In this document: piece after piece, positions 44,844-48,408 of the stretch
Layout: every line of letters begins with the position of its first letter
Numbering within the stretch: position 1 is the first letter of the stretch
Source: Hypsibius dujardini
Taxonomy: Eukaryota > Tardigrada > Eutardigrada > Parachela > Hypsibiidae
NCBI GenBank assembly: GCA_001579985.1
Contig: LRSR01002236.1
Span: forward strand, 1-48,408
Direction: 5' to 3'
Length of the DNA stretch: 48,408 nt
The notes under the pieces: model-generated
The model's database searches: none
Told to the model about the DNA's origin: nothing
What the model saw: only the letters and a program-made list of their open reading frames with translations
Program-made: the position numbers and the translations under genes

Positions 44844-45160
44844 CCCGTTAACGCCCAATGTCATTAAATGACGACACGGCGACCTCCGAATTTTCCCAGA
44901 GATTGTTAGAGTGATTTCCCAAACTCAACTGATTTTAAAAGTTGATGTGTTGCCTAAAACTTAGAGACGGAAAAATTTTCATCTGTTGCATGACCAACCT
45001 CCGGCAGAAATTCTCAAACAAAGTCGCCAAAAAAAACGGAAAATTAGTTTTTTCTTAATTGAATTATCTATCTAAGGATTATCTATTATCTTAAATGAAC
45101 AGAACTATCTATGCAAGGAAAAATACTTTTGGAACCGATTTAGTACCAGGCGTTAACGGG
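44844..45160. mobile_element. piggyBac-like MITE
   Basis: 317 bp with ends CCCGTTAACGCC and GGCGTTAACGGG; the right flank is TTAA and the left flank TGAA (one base changed from TTAA). CCC termini and TTAA targets are typical of piggyBac. It lies between copies A and B and has no coding capacity. Confidence 0.75.
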
Positions 45161-45169
45161 TTAAGCTTA

Positions 45170-45920
45170 CCGAACGATTTTGTTGAGAAGTGTCGGGGAT
45201 GAAAAAGACATTCATTTTTCCCAGTCGGCAGACAGTCTTTATTGTCCCTTTTTTGTCAAATATTGCTCAGTCTACGGATCAACCTTTTGTTAGAAAGTAC
45301 ACGCGGCACGTAACACGTAGCAGCCTTTACCTATATTCGCATCAATCTTTTGCTAGAAAGTACATGTTACACCAAATTCAAAGCGTATTTGCTGGCTTCT
45401 GGGCCATCTTAATTAATCAAAGTAGTTATTTTGAATGAACATAAAGAGAATGTCGGCAGATTTCGGTTTGCGAATTTGCATTAGACATTCCGTTAAACCG
45501 AAAATGAGAAAGGATGTCTTTACAGGATTGACCTCACGTGACAGGCAGGGATTAAATAAAGGGGTAATTAAGGTTACACAAAGCGCCACAGCAATTTTTT
45601 TCGATTTATTTTAATTTCGTTTCGAGTTTTATCGATTTTTTTCTCTTTCATGCAAATGTTTGTTTTGAGGAAATTGAAAAATGAAAGGGAGAACTATTAC
45701 CTTGCTTTTTGAAATTTGCAAAAATCATTATCTGCAAAATGAAAAAGTGTATTAAAATTAAGCTTTTTAGATTTACAGAACATTGCTTTGAAGTTTCACA
45801 CACACACACTAAATTGGTCTCTGACCTGCAGTTTTGGAAAACAAAACAAATTCCTGCAGTGTTTCTTCACGTTTTGTTATTGCAAATAAATTAGAGCGAC
45901 ACTGAAACGCTGGGAAACAA
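45170..45920. other. Spacer between copies A and B, no gene seen
   Basis: AT-rich; includes two similar half-units (TTTTG(T/C)TAGAAAGTACA at about 45285 and 45347). No supported coding region. Confidence 0.5.
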
Positions 45921-45926
45921 ATTCGA

Positions 45927-48130
45927 CTAGCACGCACGGTCAGCACAAGAAAAACTCATAAACGAATGCTTTGCGGAGTGCAGGTATGATGACGTGCTGA
46001 CGCGGTACGAGATGTGGTGTGGCTCGACGACCCACCAGCTAGTCATGCCAGTTATGCCAGTTATGCGTGAGATTCTAGAATCAACAACCAAAGCTTTCAT
46101 ATTCTGCTGCGAGAAATGTGTAGTTCCCCGGCTCTTTCTTATAGTCTGAGGAGAAGTCTGTATTTCGGCTCACCCTCCAACTTGGTCAATAAATCGGCTC
46201 ACCCTCCAGCTTGGTCGATAAATCGGCTCACTCATGGGTTACTTCTTGATGACAGGTGCTTGATTGTTTGATTTTTAGAAGTGCTATAGTATTACTAGGA
46301 TGTATTACAAAAAATCAAACAATCAAGCATCTGCTATCAAAGAGAAACCTTGATTGAACCGATTTATCGACCAAATGGAGTGAGCCGAAATACAGATTTC
46401 ATCTCATACCTTAGGTAAATGAATACGGAGACGGATAAGATTCCCAACACAGCCGTTCCAAATCCTATACCGTATTGTACGCTGCTGCCGTGTGCTGTGT
46501 AAAGATACATTACAATTGATGTGTAACTAAAACGTTAAAATTCATCTGCAGAAATTAGCGAAAATGCGGCCGTCAATCAAAAGTCAAAAAAGTCCGTCAA
46601 AAAAAGTATCAGCGAGCAACCAAATTGTTAAACTGTGTGCGTCAAAACCAAGGCCTGTGATTGGTCTATTCGATTGTTGACAGCCGGGATGCCTTGCACA
46701 TCAGCCAAATACGATCAGCGAATTTTCGAAATTCACTGATCGTATTTCCTTGGCAACTCCCTCTGATCACTTGTTCAAACTCATTTATCAAAACGTGTTT
46801 GATACTTTTTGTTGATTGATGGCAAACATTTGACGACCGCACTCTCGCTAATAGGAGAGGATATATCATCCCCACGCACCTGATCCTCGACAAGTTTCGC
46901 CGTGAAATCCGCATGCAGGACGGTCAAGAACTGGCCAAGCCGCTTGCCACTTGACGATGCCTGTTTGTCTCAAGACCATTTTCACGGCGTCTTGCTCCAG
47001 GATAATCTGTGGAAGTCATACTGTTTTTCACCAAAAATTATGTTCATTTGAATATTTACATAAACCTATTGGACTTTGCCTCTTTTCACTTTAAACATAT
47101 TCTGTCTTCGTTAAGCATTTTCGTACTGAATAAGTATTTTCAATTAAAACCACGACTCGTCGCCTATGTTGATTTGTAAAGATATTAAAATATATCCACA
47201 ACATTATATTTAAAATTAGATCCAGTTAGACGAGTTTGTTCGTTCTTAATCGGCAAAGCTCTTTGCAATTCACCCAAACTTACAGCCACTTCGCCGGTTT
47301 CCGGGTCGAGCTGTGTAACTGCCATTGGAATTGTTCGTTCGCCAGCTCGGTCGATGATCAGCGATTCGGTTTTGTCATTGGCTAAAGTTCGGCCGAGAAA
47401 ACGTGCGGCTACATTTCGACCGCTGAAGGCATCAGTTGATTTGTCGCTTGCAGCAGTCAGCAATGCCTCTTGACGAATCTCATCAAGAACCTCCCCTCAA
47501 AAATCTCACGTTATTTTGATTATTTCTAACAGCATTCCTCTCAAATAAGTTTTATGCTACTCTACCTCAGCCAATGCCATCATCGCAATGTACGTGGCTG
47601 TTGGATGTGGTGACATCTGCAATTGGTTGTTTTTTAATGCGATTCACGTTTTAATTAAAATTCTGGTCGTCAGTTTTTTTTGGCATAAACTCAACATTTT
47701 ATAACGAAATAAACCTTTTTTAAATTCCATTTCACCCTGAAATCAAATTCAATTCGATTCGATTGACACCACCAAAATACGTTTCGGAAATCTGGGGGCG
47801 GAGCTATGTACACTTCTGGAACATGACAGAAATTAATAGGGAGTTTTTTCCAAGACTGTTACACAGCTCCGCCCTCTGACTCAAAGAAATATTTTTTCAT
47901 TACAAAATGGTTCCAAGTTGAATTCGAAATGAGATCATGTGAAGAAATTTTCATTTTTAAATACGAGTGATAGGTCACACTCTTAATACCATTTCCCCTG
48001 GACCGTATGTGGAGTTATCCAGCACTTTTGAAAGTTTCCTCCAGCTGCTCTGCAAGTCCTCGGTACTTTTCTTCTCCGGTTCTCGTTGAGGCTCCATGAT
48101 CAGGAGGCACTTGAACGCCGTCTTAAGAGC
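45927..48130 (-). CDS. NPR-C-like receptor, copy A (3' part; 5' part outside window)
   Basis: Exons 7-12 of the family: 48130-47990 (ALKTAFKCLLIMEP), 47616-47566 (MSPHPTATYIAMMALAE), 47490-47284 (ARFLGRTL, GERTIPMAVTQLDPETGEVA), 47006-46880 (WPVLDRPACGFHGETC), 46494-46410 (membrane helix, GIGFGTAVLGILSVSVFIYL), 46074-45927 (tail with SWWVVEPHHISYR, 48 residues, stop TAG). All junctions are GT-AG and phases equal those in B-D. Exons 1-6 must lie beyond the right edge. It is more divergent from B and C than these are from each other, and its tail is longer, but again no kinase or cyclase domain follows. Confidence 0.83.
46158..46397. mobile_element. MITE-like inverted repeat in intron 11 of copy A
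   Basis: Ends TCTGTATTTCGGCTCAC and GTGAGCCGAAATACAGA are exact complements. A second inner pair (TGCTTGATTGTTTGATTTTT and its complement) makes a nested hairpin. A CGGCTCACCCTCCA unit is repeated in tandem near the left end. Confidence 0.8.
47791..47876. repeat. GGGGCGGAGC core pair in intron 7 of copy A
   Basis: GGGGGCGGAGCT at about 47794 and AGCTCCGCCC near 47866 are inverted, the same arrangement as in the two complete MITEs in copy D, but the outer ends are not preserved. Confidence 0.6.
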
Positions 48131-48259
48131 CTGCGACGAGTTTAAACCGAAATCAATCATACACGGCATCCCTTTCAACATTATAAGCGAGGCGGATTCA
48201 TTACTAAGGGTATTCAAAGTTCGCTTATTTGCAGCAATTATCTCGCTAATTCAAACTCG

Positions 48260-48408
48260 CTAATCTCCCTGGTTTTGAAGATGAGCGAGAAAAGCAGCTG
48301 AGGAGCCGCTTTTCTCGGTTATCTGCTCGCTAATTGTGTGCGTCTGTCGTGTGAGTGGTCCATGTCAGTCGAGATTAGCGAAGGAGACACAGCTTCAGGT
48401 AAGCCAGG
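48260..48408. repeat. Dispersed repeat with hairpin (copy 2), in intron 6 of copy A
   Basis: Matches 30361-30550. Inverted CGCTAATCT / AGATTAGCG ends bracket a GAGAAAAGC...GCTTTTCTC hairpin. The window ends inside or just after it. Confidence 0.6.

Noticed and set aside
1-48408. tRNA or rRNA genes.
   Set aside because: No cloverleaf with A/B boxes and no rRNA-like sequence was recognised by eye; a tRNA scan would be needed to exclude them formally.

Overview
The window is nuclear DNA of an invertebrate animal. Genes are split by short GT-AG introns, the window is rich in DNA transposons, small inverted-repeat elements and simple repeats, and there is no sign of bacterial operons. Chitin-binding cuticle-type proteins, an expanded family of natriuretic-peptide-receptor-like proteins, a maT-type mariner and a divergent class A receptor point to an ecdysozoan, most likely a panarthropod. 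A tardigrade is my best guess but is not proven by anything here.

Left part (about 1-6.7 kb, plus strand): two tandem paralogous secreted proteins with one chitin-binding (CBM14/peritrophin) domain each and Ser/Gln-rich flanks. About 6.7-9.7 kb has no convincing gene. It holds a fossil gag fragment, hairpins and a four-copy 106-bp tandem repeat. At 9.8-11.4 kb lies a two-exon, divergent rhodopsin-class GPCR. About 11.4-16.9 kb is repeat-rich: (GACA)n, a decamer array, a long inverted repeat, a foldback element, a 19-copy array of a 20-mer, and a decayed receptor remnant (copy F).

Centre: at 16.96-18.35 kb (plus) is a six-part-looking but really five-exon gene for a secreted ionotropic-glutamate-receptor ligand-binding core. 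Its S1 and S2 lobes are joined directly, without any channel segment. It converges on receptor copy D, with the two stop codons about 20 bp apart.

Right two-thirds (about 13-48.4 kb, minus strand): a head-to-tail array of six copies of one receptor family. Copies B (44336-38014), C (37129-32278) and D (25822-18370) each resolve into 12 exons with the same intron phases in every copy. They give proteins of 524, 524 and 519 residues. Copy A enters from the right edge (exons 7-12 seen). Copies E and F are 5'-truncated pseudogenes. The proteins have the ligand-binding ectodomain of natriuretic peptide receptors/receptor guanylate cyclases, the membrane-proximal CGF...AC pair and one membrane segment, then stop after a tail of roughly 25-50 residues. 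No kinase-homology or cyclase domain is present, so the architecture resembles the vertebrate clearance receptor NPR-C.

The introns of this array act as a trap for mobile DNA: a maT-like mariner, a TTAA-flanked long-inverted-repeat element that itself carries a solo LTR, another solo LTR, a hAT MITE with a perfect 8-bp target duplication, a piggyBac-like MITE, a MITE family with a GGGGCGGAGC core, and an 820-bp palindrome. Differences between sister copies B and C date several of these insertions to after the B/C duplication.
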